From NCBI GenBank assembly GCA_016880225.1, contig JAEHDT010000173.1, positions 1-5,943 on the forward strand: 5,943 bases of DNA, written 5' to 3'. The notes below the pieces were generated by a model, which was given only the letters and a program-made list of their open reading frames with translations, had not been told where the DNA came from and did not search any database. Both the position numbers and the translations under genes were made by a program. Positions 5,434 through 5,943 of the stretch are shown piece by piece. Source of the stretch: Gemmatimonadota bacterium (GTDB lineage: Bacteria > Gemmatimonadota > Gemmatimonadetes > Gemmatimonadales > GWC2-71-9). Within the stretch, counting starts at the first letter, position 1, and each line of letters starts with the position of its first letter.

Positions 5434-5943
5434 TCACCCTGGCCGCGGCGCGCCGGGCGTTGCGCACCCACCGGCCGGAGCCGGTCGAGGCTCCCGAGGC
5501 GCGCCCCGCTGCCGTGGCCCTCGCGCTGCTCGAAGAGAAGCAGGGCCTGGAGATCCTCCTCATCCGGCGGGCCGAGCGCGCGGGCGATCCCTGGTCGGGC
5601 CAGATCGCGCTCCCCGGCGGCCGCCGCGACGCCGCCGACGTGGACCTCGCCGCGACGGCGGTTCGAGAGACGCGGGAGGAGACGGGGCTCGATCTTTCGG
5701 GCGCGGAGCGGCTGGGGGTGCTCGACGATCTCCATCCCCGCACGCCGACCTTGCCACCCGTCGTCGTGCGGCCGTTCGTGTTCGCGCTTCCCCACCGCGG
5801 CCCGCTCGTGCCGAGTGAGGAGGTGCAGCGCGCCTTTTGGCTGCCGCTTGCGCGGCTGTTCGCGCCCGGAGCGCGCCGCACCATCACCCTCACGCTGCGC
5901 GGCGCGGAGCGGACGTTCCCCGCATACCTGGTGGACGAGGAAG
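5409..5943 (+). CDS. Nudix hydrolase, CoA-pyrophosphatase type (3' end cut by window edge)
   Basis: 178 codons visible, open to the right edge. The Nudix core is clear: LLIRRAERAGDPWSGQIALPGG (50-71), then the box ending RETREETGL (86-94), whose E87, E90 and E91 would bind the catalytic metal. The distance from PGG to RE is two residues longer than the classical GX5EX7REUXEEXGU box and equals that of NudL-type CoA pyrophosphatases; the R-A-E-R...G-Q-I-A-L-P-G-G part also resembles the CoA-specific motif of that group. The downstream region VLDDLHPRTPTLPPVVVRPFVF (104-125) and EEVQRAFWLPLARL (137-150) follow the usual NudL order. It probably cleaves CoA or related pyrophosphates in the cytoplasm; the exact substrate is inferred. 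ATG at 5409 lies inside the preceding gene; a GTG at 5430 that overlaps the preceding TGA as GTGTGA is a possible alternative start, dropping seven non-conserved residues. Confidence 0.92.
   Translation, partial: MARETSRVITLAAARRALRTHRPEPVEAPEARPAAVALALLEEKQGLEILLIRRAERAGDPWSGQIALPGGRRDAADVDLAATAVRETREETGLDLSGAERLGVLDDLHPRTPTLPPVVVRPFVFALPHRGPLVPSEEVQRAFWLPLARLFAPGARRTITLTLRGAERTFPAYLVDEE

Noticed and set aside
5622..5690. Apparent defect in the Nudix box (no Glu at the first box position)
   Set aside because: The spacing and the missing Glu are the same as in NudL-type CoA pyrophosphatases, so this is a family trait and not a lesion.
1..5943. Search for mobile elements, CRISPR arrays, tRNAs, att sites and defence genes
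   Set aside because: No direct-repeat arrays, transposase or integrase motifs, or cloverleaf candidates were seen by eye on either strand, and composition looks uniform across the genes.

Overview
The window is dense, very GC-rich bacterial DNA, nearly all coding, with many GTG starts, short or overlapping gene junctions, and long antisense open frames that come from GC-rich codon use. An ECF sigma / zinc-binding anti-sigma / DUF4097-like trio, a small exported HExxH protein and a Nudix protein with a GDPWSGQIALPGG core together suggest a soil or sediment lineage such as Gemmatimonadota or a similar high-GC phylum. That placement is an inference from gene content; there is no rRNA or other marker to confirm it.

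Layout. (1) Bases 1-1468, minus strand: a three-gene regulatory operon, read right to left: an ECF sigma factor, its membrane anti-sigma factor with an HX3CX2C zinc motif, and the start of an exported DUF4097-like beta-repeat protein that runs off the left edge. The junctions are tight (13 and 15 nt), with Shine-Dalgarno sites overlapping the upstream stop codons. (2) Bases 1469-1559: a 91-nt divergent intergenic region holding a candidate ECF-type promoter that would leave the sigma mRNA almost leaderless. (3) Bases 1560-2626, plus strand: a NicO/NiCoT-like nickel/cobalt transporter with a His-rich loop, then a small exported, probably lipid-anchored HExxH protein. (4) Bases 2608-5030, minus strand: an SLC1-type (dicarboxylate/amino acid:cation symporter) transporter, translationally coupled by a GTGA overlap to a membrane GT2 glycosyltransferase. 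The 3' end of the glycosyltransferase overlaps the HExxH gene by 19 nt. (5) Bases 5053-5943, plus strand: a small protein resembling only the N-terminal part of an alpha/beta hydrolase, overlapping a Nudix hydrolase of the CoA-pyrophosphatase type that is cut by the right edge.

How it fits together: the sigma/anti-sigma pair is probably an envelope or stress-sensing switch, with the DUF4097-like protein as a co-expressed cell-surface partner. The other genes are ordinary transport, envelope-sugar and nucleotide-housekeeping functions in short transcription units. I see no CRISPR array, mobile element, tRNA, rRNA or clear defence system. The most unusual points are the SLC1 protein, which keeps the substrate-binding Asp and Arg of TM8 but has lost several sodium-ligand side chains, and the small HExxH lipoprotein candidate.
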